Assembly: GCA_030248065.1 (NCBI GenBank)
Contig: JASAMV010004796.1
Coordinates: 1 to 64,000 of the forward strand
Direction of reading: 5' to 3'
DNA from: Rhynchonema sp. JSB1_4
Lineage: Eukaryota > Nematoda > Chromadorea > Monhysterida > Xyalidae
Length of the DNA stretch: 64,000 nucleotides
Shown here: positions 1-11,292 of the stretch, piece after piece
Position numbering within the stretch: position 1 is the stretch's first letter
How the letters are laid out: the number at the start of each line of letters is the position of its first letter
Translations under genes and position numbers: made by a program
The notes under the pieces: model-generated
Seen by the model: only the letters and a program-made list of their open reading frames with translations
What the model was told of the DNA's origin: nothing
Database searches by the model: none

Positions 1-871
1 TCTTCAACGGCAGTTCCCGCGGTCGGCGTTGTTTGAATGGGGTTGATGTCTCCGAAGATGTTAGGAAATGTATAGGCCTCTGAAAGTGAACTCTTTTGGA
101 TGGATCACAGCCCGTAATGCTTTGTATCGTAATAACCCAACTTACGTGGTGTGGTCGCAGTTTTATTTTCTGCAGTGAAGATGAAAAGTCGCTCCGTCGA
201 CGTGCTAGTACTGGGTGCCTCTGTGAAAGTTACGTGTCCGAAATTGATCATTGGAGGTGCCAAAGTCTGCTGTTGGTAGCTTGCCAACCCTGGTGGTTCC
301 GTGTTACCAAGAGCCACCGCAGGCAACTCAAACTTTGGATACACCACCCTCGGATCTGAAACTTAGTTTTAAACTTAAAGTCTTAGTTTTAAGCACTATT
401 AAATGACCACGAGAGCAAATAATATACCGTATGCTATCAGGATTGAGTCGACACAACATGAATCAGTGACGAAGCACATCATCAAGCAGTGGCGGACCCA
501 GCTTTTGGCTAAGGGAGGGGTCAAATCTAAAAAGTCATTTTTATCTAGTGCTTGTTTCATTTTTGAAAAGTGATTTTTGTCATGTGCTTGTTTTTACACC
601 AAATATTATACGAAACGTGATAATGCGCGAGAAGCGCGCGACATTTTGGCACTTTTTACGCGCGCGCAAGCCAAATTTCATCGAAAGTGGGTGCATTTGA
701 CGCGCGAAGCGCGCGATTTTGGACTTTTGAAGAGTATGAGAGTGAAAATCCTGCGATTTAGGTTTTTTTTTTCCTTTTTCCTTCCGAAACGGTGGCCCCC
801 TTTAGGAGCCAAACGGACCAAAGGGGGGCATGGCCCCTGTGGCCCCCTGGATCCGCGGTTGTCATCAAGCC

Positions 872-1090
872 TTAGGAAGATAAAAGAAACCGACCAAATT
901 TGTCCTCAGTATCAAATATCAACGGCTCCGTAAAAGTTTCCTTCTCGATGACTTTTCGCAGCTCAGTGACGCGAGAATCTTGAATATAATGTCGAAGTGT
1001 GAAAAATTGCATCCCAATTGATTCAAAAATATCATGGTTCTTTCTCTTACGTGTACGATACTGCGGGGGTACTTCGTCGGGAAACATCAC
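872..1090 (-). pseudogene. Coding-like segment, copy 1 of a duplicated unit
   Basis: Read on the minus strand, this frame stays open for about 72 residues. It starts near MFPDEVPPQYRTRKRK and ends near FDTEDKFGRFLL. A second, broken copy lies at about 3360-3600 and shares FPDEVP..YRT at its start and EDKFG near its end. Downstream on the same strand (about 250-105), a segment with STERLFIFTAENKTATT matches a segment with STERVFIFTDVNKTATT after the second copy. Conservation at the protein level suggests a former or real coding unit, either a gene family or a transposon open reading frame. The family is not recognised. No complete splice structure was found. Confidence 0.35.
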
Positions 1091-1186
1091 TACCGACCGA
1101 CCGCCACCGTAGTTGCAAACACCTGGTGAAATGGGGTTAAACGGAGAGAATCATCCCACCAATTATATACCGGCATTCAGTTCAAA

Positions 1187-1367
1187 GGGCCAACTTAGCC
1201 TAAATCCGAAATCCAGAACCCGGAATACATAGTTTGCATGCTGAAATACAAGAAAAATTCCGGGCTCCGGAAACATTTCCGGAAAATACCAGACGTTGAA
1301 TGCAAAAATAATACGTTTTCGGAAATATTTCCGGATTACGATTTCCGGATTCAACCTAAGCCCGCCC
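1187..1367. mobile_element. Degenerate CCGGAA-family MITE
   Basis: The left end reads GGGCCAACTTAGCC and the right end CAACCTAAGCCCGCCC, with CCGGAAATATTTCC-like words inside. This matches the copies at 7129-7306 and 40245-40498 but is more diverged, and no target duplication is preserved. Confidence 0.6.
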
Positions 1368-2741
1368 TCAGCCACCTCATGCTGGTCCTCGGAATATATG
1401 GAATGCTACCTTACCTGTTGATAAACTTGCGAACAAAACAGCCGTGGAGAAGATTACTTTGATTTCCGTCATTTTTACGACCTCCAGCTATTATCCAGCC
1501 GTAACATCAGGCGCGTATTTAACTAAAAGCGCAACGATTGTAGGCAATTGATAGGCGTCAGCATAGAATATAAGCATGTATGTTGGTAATTAGATAAATT
1601 ATATATAAAGGAACTATTGTGCACACCAAGCCAACCAACACAGCCCGCTGTTTTCGACCCGTCCGCCATTTTCGACGTAGTTGTTCTTTCGTGATACGCA
1701 TACCCACACGCGAGTCACAGACAAAACAGCACGGATGAGAAAATAGCCAGGGAAAAAGGGGCTAAAAAATAGCGGGCATTCAAAATCGATATTTTCCAGG
1801 GGCTGTGTGGTCCCAAGACCGAGCCTATGATACCAAAGCTTGTGACAAATATCAGAGAAAACTACAGCTTCGTCCGCAAAAAAAACAAGACACGTTGTTA
1901 TCCCCCGCTGTTTCGTCCGTAACCCAAACGGGTGCTAAGAACAAAAACCGACGAAAAAAAACCTTTCATGCTTGCTCTGGTCTCATGCTTGTGATCAATT
2001 GGCGTGTATCTTTTGGCTTCTGATTTCGTTTTCTTTATGGGTCTTTATTCGGTAGATGAGCGCAGGCGTAGGCAAACACAACAAAAATCCAATAGTTCTT
2101 TTAAGTTTAGCTGCTGAAACTAAATCTCTTGGCTGTGCGAGATAATGAGAGATTGAAAAACGGCCGAAACGTTTTAACATCCACTTTGGGAACCATTTTT
2201 TTCTGAATTGTAGACCGTTTAGGCCTGACTAAACTGTCTACAATTCAGAAAAAAATAAATTGTACATGGTTTCCATACACCATTCAAAGCAAGCTTATAG
2301 TTCGGCAAAAACAACTCTAATTTATTGTCGCAACGTTGATCAGGATCACAATTTGATAACGTATAATTCCATTATAAACCGTTTAAAAATACACACGGTC
2401 ACGGTCACGACATGAAATAAATTCAGTTCAACTTGAATCGTAGTTGAATGGGGTTGGCATCTCCAAAGATGAAAGGAAGGGATCCTGAAATGGGAAGAGA
2501 ACCTACATATATGTACATAAATTTTCTGTCGGCAGCCCCGCGTGACCGTGCATGCTCAATTCGGTAGATTTGTCAAACAGAGCACGAGGGGCTCGTTTAG
2601 GAACCGGTATTTCTGATAAAAGTGGGATTTCAGCACTTTTCCGTACGATGTCCCTGGGGTTTTGAGCGGAAAACTCATGTACGTATGTTGCTCTTGGATA
2701 AATCCGAACAGCCTATTTTTGTTACCGCAGTTTTCCACTTA

Positions 2742-3190
2742 AAGCCCCGGGGGCTCTATGCGGAAATTGGTGGAAAATGGACCCTCCGACCAGAAAGAAA
2801 AAATCCAATTAGAGCCCCCGGGGGCTTTAAGTGGAAACGTTTCCACTTACAGCCCTCGGGGGCTTTAAGCGGAAAACTGGGTGTTTTCATTGTTGTCAGT
2901 AGGGACACGTTAGACCAGCATTTTGACATTCTGATACCATATTTCAACCTGATTGTGAGGATCTTCATCTAAACGTGGCGAAACGTTGGTAAAAACAACA
3001 GATAAGTGCGGTATTTTGGTCATTCTTACACTAGTTTGAACTATTTTGGCAAGTTTACTGTTCGATGTAAAATCAATGGTCCGTAAAAAAATAAATCCAG
3101 TTAGAGCCCCCGGGGGCTTTAAGTGGAAAATTTTCCACTTAGAGCCCCCGAGGGCTCTATTCGGGTGGGGCTTTAGGTGGAACATTCCGG
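2742..3190. repeat. GGGGGCTTTAAGTGGAAA repeat cluster
   Basis: Several direct and inverted copies of a block around GAGCCCCCGGGGGCTTTAAG followed by TGGAAA occur here, with the palindromic CCCCCGGGGG core. A shorter, degraded copy lies at about 32020-32110 inside an intron of the module-array gene. The inverted arrangement suggests a foldback mobile element, but I could not define its ends. Confidence 0.5.
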
Positions 3191-3600
3191 TATGTAGTTG
3201 CGCACCAGCAGTGGTCGCAGTTTTGTTGACGTCGGTAAAAATGAAAACACGTTCCGTTGACGTCTTCAGTGGCTGCAGCACGCTGGGATCTGCAATTTGG
3301 AGTCCACGGTACCACTCATGGTAATAAAAGCTCTTCAAATTATTTGATATGGCCAAAGGCAAGAGAAAGTAACGGACCAAATTTGTCCTCAAAGTTAAAT
3401 ATCAGCGGCGCAGTAAGTCCCGGCGTCGCCTCTTTCCGCAGCTGTCCACCGTGAGAATCTAAAAAAATGGGCAAATGTCTGGTCAAAAATTTTCAAGATC
3501 CACTTCTGATCAAAAAAATATGCTTCTCTTTCGAACTTGTTCGGTACTTCAATGGTACTTCGTCGGGGAACATCACTCTCGGTTGACCCCCATAGAAGCA
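3180..3600 (-). pseudogene. Coding-like segment, copy 2, frameshifted
   Basis: This is the diverged partner of the segment at 105-1090. On the minus strand it begins with MFPDEVPLKYRT. The frame is then interrupted, and similarity resumes in another frame with APLIFNFEDKFG. Further along comes STERVFIFTDVNKTATT (about 3260-3210). The frame changes make a functional product unlikely. The copy is embedded in GGGGGCTTTAAGTGGAAA repeats, which also occur at about 32020-32110. Confidence 0.35.
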
Positions 3601-3782
3601 CGCACCTGTGTGGTATCGATTTATTTTTTTAGCAAATATCGATTTTTTCATTTTCTTTTTTTTCTTGCTGCTCACCCTGAACCCTGGATAGAAGCGTGAG
3701 AGTGACTTTTATGGTTCATCAATCATCATACATACGCGCTTCACGATATTCTTGTTGATGAAACGGATTGGACAAAGTGTAC

Positions 3783-3945
3783 TTTGCGACTTTTCAGGCC
3801 CGGAAGTTTAGGCCCGACCTTTTCAGGCCCAGTTTTTCAGGCCCGGCCGATTCAGTCCCAGCACATTTGACCCATTTGTAGGCTTAGGCCTGGGCTCCAG
3901 CCGGGCCTGAACTTGTGCAGTGCCCAGGGGCTGAATCATCGCACA
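3783..3945. mobile_element. CAGGCCC-rich MITE-like element, copy 1
   Basis: A block of about 165 bp is built from repeated TTTTCAGGCCCGG-type words. It begins near TGCGACTTTTCAG and ends near CTGAATCATCGCACAAT. The two ends are imperfect inverted repeats (TGCGA...TTCAG against CTGAATC..CGCA). Related copies lie at about 19097-19262 and 43408-43602, all in non-coding sequence. No coding capacity is seen. Family assignment is not possible by eye. Confidence 0.55.
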
Positions 3946-5104
3946 ATAGACAAAATGGGCCCATTGGAATCGAACCTGTTGACATGCTTGCAAACATGAC
4001 AGCAATCCAGAAGAATAATTCCTGCGGATGCGACATCATGCTTTTTTATCTGAAAAAGAAATAACAGCCTATCAGCTGCACAGGAGATTTGAACAAAAAG
4101 ACGCCAATATATCAGCAGTCGGTTACCTGGCAAATAGCAAGAAAGTATGACCTTTCGTTCAACCCTGCTTCAAGCACACACGGCCCTTTCATTCAGCTCA
4201 ACTTGATTGCAATTATGTAACCATGCCTACACGATGTTTGAATCATGTGGCGCACACGGGTGCGGTGAAACAAAACAAAAAGGGTAAAAAAATCGCTTTT
4301 TTTCGTGCTCTTTCGTGTTCTTCCATCCGTTACAAACTGATTGCATTGTGGACATTTTGCAATCGCTTTCGGACTCTTGGTAGTTGTTTAATTTCTTTCA
4401 TTTTTAACACAGAATCAAAGCATGAGAACGCTGGCCTGGCCTGACCTGATTGAACAAAATCGATAGTTTCATGGGGTCGTGCACACACTTGGCTATACTG
4501 AAACAAAGTGCTCAACAAATAATGACCGAAGGAGCAAAGTCTGGAGCCTGAAAGTCTATTTCGCTTAGCCCGACTAAATAAGAAACGATAACATATTGAA
4601 AATTGGATGTGGTTATGTAACCGGGATTGAAGCTTTGTGTCTGATAGAGCAAAAACGCAAATGCTTTTCGATTTTTTTATCGCCACCGAAAACAACAGCC
4701 CTGGTCACAAAATCATCTCAGTAATTTACGAAAAAAACACCACACGCCATCAAATGAATTCAGTTTGGTCACACAATCAGGATACATATTAAATCTGCCA
4801 AAATATTTGTCATTTTGATATGAAGGCGTTATCAGCCATGGTCGGAAAAATGCGCACCACCAAAGAACCATCACTTTCTATGTAAACTGCAATTTACATC
4901 TATTTTAAGTTTAATTTCACCACGATAATTTACACGCAAATGGTTGTATATAGCTGTGATTGTGAAGCCATTGGGAATCATTGGGAGTGGACATTTCTCT
5001 TTTCGTATGGATAAAAAATGAAGGGTTGAGAATATCTAAACACCTAAAACAACTTCTAACAACTTCACAACTCCGTTTCTATTTTTTAATGTCTAAACTA
5101 GGTA

Positions 5105-5296
5105 ATGCATACATTTTACTGTTGTTTGATATCAATTTTGTTATTCGTTGTGGCACTTGCTTCTGGCCTGGTTTTCTGTTGGTCAGTCTCTTTCTGGTTT
5201 CAAGAATTTTTGGAAGATCACATTCTGCAAAGGAAAGAAAGTGGTGTTGGCGAACTTCAAGAAAGCAGGGATACTTTTTTCACGGTTATTGCCTGA
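5105..5296 (+). CDS. Possible exon with a hydrophobic segment
   Basis: A 63-codon open frame starts at an ATG just after a good acceptor-like tract (TTTAATGTCTAAACTAG). Residues about 4-28 form a strong hydrophobic helix (LISILLFVVALASGLVFC). A charged stretch ending RKESGVGELQESRDTFF follows. This could be the N-terminal exon of a membrane protein or chance. I could not connect it by phase to any neighbouring exon. Confidence 0.25.
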   Translation: MHTFYCCLISILLFVVALASGLVFCWSVSFWFQEFLEDHILQRKESGVGELQESRDTFFTVIA

Positions 5297-5827
5297 TTGT
5301 GTGTGTTTCTGGTGCATTCGTACAGACGATGACCTGGGGAATTCGTGGGAACCAGCAACCAAACACGCTACAGAATTGACATCAACAGCTTTTCATTTTA
5401 ATTCGATGCACAAAACCAGCCAAAACTGCACCAGCGCACACAAAAGCACACACGCGCGCGCAAATATCGATCGATTTGCTGATTTTCGCATGAGGCCAGC
5501 TCCGGTCACTGGGTTGCTGCTGGTCTGGTACTTAACGCGCGCAACACTCGCATGAGGCGACCGGCGCTCTGGCCTCATGCGAAAATGTCAATGTACGTAC
5601 GTAGCATTGGCGGTACTGTATGAGGCCTGAACATTTCTGGCGTTGCTTCGCAAGCAGCCAAACATGCGCAATGAACGACTATGACTTTTACTCAACAAAA
5701 CGAAATGAAATTAGTTTGCGTTGATTCAGTGAAAGCCGAAAAACAGTCATCACCCACCACACCATGTCAACCAGCCGATTTAGGATAATCGTGATGAAAA
5801 AGATTGATTCGAAGCTCCCAATCAGCA

Positions 5828-8800
5828 TCAGCCTAGAACGCCCTGGTGTGCCAAAAAAATGTCAAATTTGAAAATGTGCCCAACTCTGACGTATTCCTCG
5901 TCCATTTGGTCAGTCAGACTCCATCGATTTCGCGCCGTAAAATTGCCGCGTCCGTCGTGAAAGTGGCGAGCCATCTGAATCGATCCGTAGCACACAATCA
6001 GTTTCGGCCGTGCGATTTCGTAGATTTTCGCACAATCAACGCAACTGATCGTGTAGTGCGGGTCTGCAAGAAATTCAGGAATGAAATTCAGCAGACACAC
6101 ATTTTCACACAATTAATCATAAAACTATATGCTCGCATTGCTATACTGGAACCGATTTTGCGAAACAGTATTTTACAATGAACTGTTAGCCGCTGATTTC
6201 ACACAGTAGGCGTAGAAATCGCAAGTTTTGATTCAAGCAACACGAAAATTGCGTTCTCTTTCCGCAGTTCAACACTGCACTGTGTTCGATTTCCACCCAT
6301 GGGGTGTAGTTCTAATTTCAACCAAACAATCATGAACCAGTTCAACGATGGTGCAAATCAGCAGAAAAGTCCGAGGAGTAACAAAGTCAAGCGACCAGAA
6401 AAGCAGCAGGCGAATTACACATCATGTAAAGGCAAACCACACCCAGGGTTGGGCAAAAAAAAACGACGGCGTTTTTTCTTAAAAAAAACGACGTTTTTTT
6501 TTAAAAAAACGCCTGGGTCGTTTTTCGTTTTTTTTAAATCCTGAATTTCCTTGATTTTCCCTGATTTTTCAGGGAAAGTGCCCTGATTATCAAGGAAAAT
6601 CAATTTTTTGTCCCATTTTTTTCAAAAAATTTTCGACCAATTTTTACTTTGTCGAGATACGTCGATATACGGAGTTTGACTTTCAGTGATGACCCCGGCC
6701 AAAGTTGGTCCCACGATGCGGGTCTGATATGGGATCTTAGCAACTCGCTAGAAAAGGGTTGAAACCTGTTTATTTTGCCTCAGAACACATAGAATGACTT
6801 GATTTAACCACGTTTTCTTCCCAACATGAGCGTTTTCCAATTTTTTTGGGGGCATATTTTGGTCATCTGGGCGTTTTAAAAAAAACGATTTTTTGAAAAA
6901 AAAAACGTTTTTTGCCCAACCCTGACCACACCAACACGAGCCCGATTTCGAAGGTGGTGTATTTGCAAAACGAATAGAAAGAGAAAAACCTCGTGCCCCA
7001 AGTTTCATTCTACAACGTGTAACCTTTTCCAAATCAGCAGCCACATATGGTGTATTATTGTTTCGCTAATCTGCAACTTCCGAAATCGGGCACGTGTTGC
7101 TGTTGTGTTACTACACATGCACGTATAAGGGCGAACTTAGGTTAAATCCGGAACCCGGAACCCGGAAATAATTTGCATGCAAAAATACAAAACATTTCCA
7201 GACTCCGGAAATATTTCCGGAAAACGTAAAAATTTACATGCAAAAATAATGCGTGTTCCGGAAATATTTCCGGATTCCGGTTTCCGGATTTAACCTAAGG
7301 CCGCCCTAACTCACAGCTGTCGGGCAGATTCGATTTTTCGAACGGCTTTTTGTAGAAGCATCGCTTGGTTTTTGGCTGGTCGCACTCGATCGCCAGACCT
7401 CAAAGCGAAATTCATTGTTTTTTCAACTCGTTTTGTTCGTGAAATCCGACTTCCTGTTTATTTGTTCGCGATATGGAACGAGGAGAGAGAAAACGCGTAC
7501 GTAGAAAGGCGAAATTCTCATGAAGAAAAATGGCACCACATGGCACCCCGTTCGAACATTTAATGCGCGAGACAGGAACTCAAAGTAGATGTCACTATTT
7601 GGCTAGCGTTTTGTCATATAATCTCAAGATGCAATCACAAGCACTAGAAGATTATTTGAATCGCCTTGTAAGATCATAGCAAGTCACAGTGTCGGGCTTC
7701 AGAGCGGAGGCTGTTTTCTTTTTCCGGACCTCCGGTCAAGCAAGGCACCCAAACAACCTTTCGGCTCCGCAATGCGAGAATTTGACCACCGTTTTGGTTA
7801 AGAATTCAAAAACGCTTTTGGCGCGAAATTCAAAAACGAAACCAAACTACCTCTGTTGATGGGTACCCACTCGTCGTTGCTGCCCAGCCAGACTAGTGAA
7901 TCACGATCGGGCTCGCGATACAAACCCAACAGCAGCACGGGCGCTTGCGGATCCGACTGGGAACTGCCCGCCAGGAACGAGCTCTGGACTGAAGTATAGG
8001 TATGATTCAATTATTGTTGGTGTGTGTGAGTGAATTACGCGCTTATCTGTTGACGCAATGTTCAACATCAAACACTATGGGATATTCTATAGCTGTGCAT
8101 ACGCAGGTGGAGAAGGAGGGATTGTGTAGGATGCATTATTGGTTTCTTGTTCTCTGCGATAGGACCAAGCGCAACGACTGTGCACGCAAGAGCTCTATGA
8201 TTGATTCACTCGCAAGCTCGGCGAATAATTGCTTTGTAGAGGTCAATGTGTGTGTCAGGCACCGATATGTGAAATCGGTCATTGTCAAGTACCGAACACA
8301 GTGTGTGCACTACACACACATGTGTGGCAGACAGGTACGCATATTAGGGCGGACTTATGATGAGCACGGAAACCGGAACACGGAATTATTTTCGTGTTCC
8401 GGTTTCCGTGTTCAAACCAAGCCCGCCCCGCACAACATAATGCGCTTTCCCAAACAAACTGCACTCACACAATTTTCTCAAAATGTTGGCCTCCTCGATG
8501 ACGTGATACCAGTGGACGAGACGGTTCGTGTATTTCGTCTGACAATACTCGATCGGATTCCTCGAGCCCGCCACACCTGAATAATGTACACGGACATCAT
8601 CAGAAATTTTTATGCGTAAGAGTTGGCACATTATGACACCGACCTGGTATGGCCCAATCGTGGTGGGGCTCATTGAAGTAGTAACATCGATAGGGTGAAC
8701 AGAACGGACCCTGATGGTATGGGTCGTCGGTGTGCGTGTGCTGCTCGCTGGCTCTGGTGAAAGGAGAGAATGAAAAATTTCATGACGTCGTCTAAAAAAA

Positions 8801-10977
8801 CATGAACGAACTGTTCGGCCAGATGCTCGCTCGTGAAGTAAATGCCGACGCCAAACAGAATACCGATGACGGTGAACACGGCAAAGTAGAGCGTCTTTTC
8901 CAGCATCGATTTGCGTCGTTTCTGCATATCTGAAAGGATGGGCATTGTCATTGGCCACCACGGTAACCCAGCTGCCGTAACCCGTCGGTCACAACGAGCT
9001 ATGGCAGCGGTTGAGTTCTGGTAGCGAAAAAGTTGTTGCGTTAATTTGAATATCGTGATCAGGGTTGGAAAAAAAAATTTTTTTAAACAAGTTTTTTTTA
9101 AAAAGTCTGAGATTCGGGGAAATTTTACCAAATTTGCCTAAAAAACGCGCAAAATCGCGAAAAAATGCAACTTTAATTGACAAGTCACTTTTGTGACTTG
9201 GTTTGCATCACTTATCAAGGGTGTTTACGTCATTTCGGTACGATCCAACAGTCTGTGCTTGATATGGACCGATGATTGCTGCTCTGTGGTATCAGACACA
9301 ACAGTTTGTGGCCGAATAAGCAAGATTCACTCATAAACCACACAGAATTGAGAATATAAGCTGCAGAAATACTTGTCGGGCAGCTGAATCAGTCGTATAC
9401 GACCGACCTGATGGGGTATGACATCGAAGTACCATGTAGGCACATGCATACTGTGTCTCATGTATCAAGGGAAGGTATAATAACATCATTTGGGGTATCT
9501 TAGGTACCAAATACATGCCCCAAAGGTGATTTTGTGAAGAAAATTTTTCGACCCTTGAGAAAAAATGACAAAAAATAACCCCCAAAAAGGCCTTTTTTTT
9601 AAAAAAAAATTTTTTGTTTTTAAAAAAAATTTTTTTTTGCCCAACCCTGATCGTGATCTATAATCAGTAACCAGGTTACGGTAGCAAATAAGTTGGGTTT
9701 TGTTGTAGGACTACAATAGCGGTTAGGTTACGGTAATTGCAGGGTTACGGTAAGTGCAGTTTACGAACGTCGTCGATCGCTGAGATCGTCCTCGTCGACG
9801 TGCATGTAGATCAACTGTACTTCGTCAACGTCGCCCGAATTCAGATAGTCGACCGTATCGCCTCGCTGGCGTTGCGCGCCACGCAGCATCGATGACGTCA
9901 TCAAAGAACGCGGCGTGAGATCTTGTGGCGTGCTCTCCTGCGCGCGTGGTTATGGTAGTGGCAGGTTACGGTGGAAGTGGGGTGCAGTAGTTTTGATACG
10001 CCTAGGTGTGTCGCGGTAGCTCGGCGTGCATCATTACGGTGGTTGTGGTTATACGCCCGTTACTATTGTGTACGGGGATGCGATAGACCAAGGATTACCC
10101 TAATGGCGGATTGCGATTAAGGTGGTAGATCTACGGCAGTAATCAGGGTCAGGTCAGATTGGTGGGGTTGCAGCTGCACAGGTGATTGCACCGTATGCGA
10201 TGCGTCCACTGTTACCGTGCTGTCTAACAGTGCTGAGATTGTGTTGCAGGTAGTCAGACTACTCTGTTTCTTGGGTTACGGTAGTGAAGGGTTACGGTAA
10301 CCACACTCACATCCGGATGCGATCCGACCGAGTCGTCGAACAACGCATTGTCATCCACCGGCGACGTGGTCTGATGCGCAGGTTGTTGGGCCATTTGTGA
10401 CTGTTGCTGTTGTTGCGACCGCTGTGTTGGGTCTTTCGTTTGTGTCTTCATTTGTGTCGGCAATTCCATCGTTTTGTTGTGGTCGTTGTTGTTGATTTGT
10501 ACGGACGGATTCGTGACCTTTAAGGTCGGGTCTGGTTGTTGTTGACGTGGGTGCTGTTTGTTGTCGATCACTGCTGACGATGGCTGAGTGGCTGGCGATG
10601 GGGCTATCACGTTCGGTGTTGGTGTCGGTGCGACCGCTGAAAGTCAGTTTTCGTAACTCGAATTTTTCTGAGGTGCCATTGATTTTGGACTGGATTATAT
10701 TGCGCTACATTTGTTGGAATACGCCCTGTGCATGCATTGAAAATTCACAGCGGTGTACGTTCCCTGCCATCAGCAGCCACAGAGCTTTGTGCATGCAAAT
10801 GAGTCTGACCTATGAAACAAACTGCTAAAACTACTACGAAAGAAACTACGCCATAGAATATGCCAAATTGGAGCCAAATTCCTGAAATGTTCGAAAATAG
10901 TTTTTATGTCAACCTGTTGCTGTCGGTGGTGCGATCTCTGTCGGTAATTTCTCCTGGTTCGGTGGGTAGGAAGTCAT
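5828..10977 (-). CDS. Unrecognised type II membrane protein, 422 aa, eight exons
   Basis: Minus-strand exons in coding order are 10977-10914, 10636-10311, 9937-9769, 8929-8812, 8753-8644, 8576-8469, 7988-7851 and 6063-5828. All seven junctions agree in phase and the total is 1,269 nt including the stop. The N-terminus begins MTSYPPNQEKLP. A Pro/Gln-rich, acidic cytoplasmic part of about 185 residues follows, with a QQQQQ run. Then comes a basic HMQKRRKS stop-transfer patch and one membrane helix (LYFAVFTVIGILFGVGIYF). The C-terminal part of about 215 residues is presumably extracellular. It has several Cys (CSPYRCYYF, ISCVDCAKIY) and one N-glycosylation site (GNFT). There is no N-terminal signal, so type II topology is inferred. 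Two junctions use GTTCGT donors. Introns carry two hAT-like elements and two palindromic MITE copies. I do not recognise the family; a receptor ligand of TNF type is only one of several possibilities. Confidence 0.7.
6444..6924. mobile_element. Non-autonomous hAT-like element, 481 bp, with 8-bp TSD
   Basis: The element starts CAGGGTTGGGCAAAAA and ends TTTTTTGCCCAACCCTG, a terminal inverted repeat of about 11 bp extended by A/T runs. It is flanked on both sides by the same eight bases, ACCACACC (6436-6443 and 6925-6932). An 8-bp target duplication and a CAGGG-type end are typical of the hAT superfamily. No transposase frame is visible. It lies in the last intron of the type II membrane protein gene. 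Confidence 0.85.
7129..7306. mobile_element. Palindromic Harbinger-like MITE (CCGGAA family), TAA TSD
   Basis: The element begins GGGCGAACTTAGGTTAAATC and ends with its near reverse complement (..TTAACCTAAGGCCGCCC). It is flanked by TAA on both sides (7126-7128 and 7307-7309). The interior holds the 16-bp palindrome CCGGAAATATTTCCGG. A 3-bp TWA duplication with GG-starting ends points to the PIF/Harbinger superfamily. It lies in an intron and has no coding capacity. Confidence 0.75.
8347..8428. mobile_element. Short CCGGAA/CACGGAA-family MITE copy
   Basis: About 82 bp starting GGGCGGACTTATG after a TTA and ending AAACCAAGCCCGCCC. The internal words are ACACGGAATTATTTTCGTGT and GGAAACCGGAAC. 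It is a deletion derivative of the palindromic MITE family, in intron 6 of the type II membrane protein gene. The right-hand TTA duplication is lost. Confidence 0.6.
9060..9649. mobile_element. Non-autonomous hAT-like element, 590 bp, with 8-bp TSD
   Basis: The ends are CAGGGTTGGAAAAAA and TTTTTTGCCCAACCCTG. The same octamer ATCGTGAT flanks both sides (9052-9059 and 9650-9657). The interior (about 9110-9590) is nearly identical, in opposite orientation, to part of 32272-33001, and in the same orientation to 45462-45712. The element sits in intron 3 of the type II membrane protein gene. No transposase is present. Confidence 0.88.
9660..10310. promoter_or_regulatory. Intronic cluster of GGTTACGGTA motifs
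   Basis: Five exact copies of GGTTACGGTA fall at 9674, 9726, 9743, 10274 and 10290. One-mismatch relatives lie at about 9964 and 10032. They lie in two introns of the type II membrane protein gene, on either side of its third exon. Function is unknown. Five more exact copies occur between 52 and 62 kb. They may be regulatory sites or a fragmented short repeat. Confidence 0.5.
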
Positions 10978-11292
10978 GATGTTTTATCGACAACACGCCG
11001 AAGACGACGAAAATCAAGTCTCTGTGCAAAGATTTGTGAAAAATGAATATTACCCGTTTCACCGCATCAACTGGATCGTTATTTTACGAGTGAAATTGAG
11101 CGGGGACCCCACCCGCCAAGAATCTAGCTGCCGACAAGCCACACATTGCGTGTTCGTTGGTATTGATCAAAAGATTTATCAAAAAGTAGTCTGGTAATTG
11201 ATTTATTGGATTGTTTCACTAATTTATCGGCATTGAATGATTGACTGATGGACATGTGAGCTGAAAATAACCGTGCAAAAAAGTTGTGGTGA

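Larger units (their letters stand above)
1..5827. other. Repeat-rich stretch without a confident gene
   Basis: No convincing multi-exon gene was found here. The stretch holds two diverged copies of a minus-strand coding-like segment (about 105-1090 and 3180-3600), copies of a GGGGGCTTTAAGTGGAAA repeat (about 2740-3190), one CAGGCCC element (about 3783-3945), one degenerate GGGCG palindromic MITE (1187-1367) and one possible membrane-protein exon (5105-5296). Positions 620-720 carry short GCGCGAAGCGCGCG inverted motifs. The rest shows no structure I can name. Confidence 0.5.
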
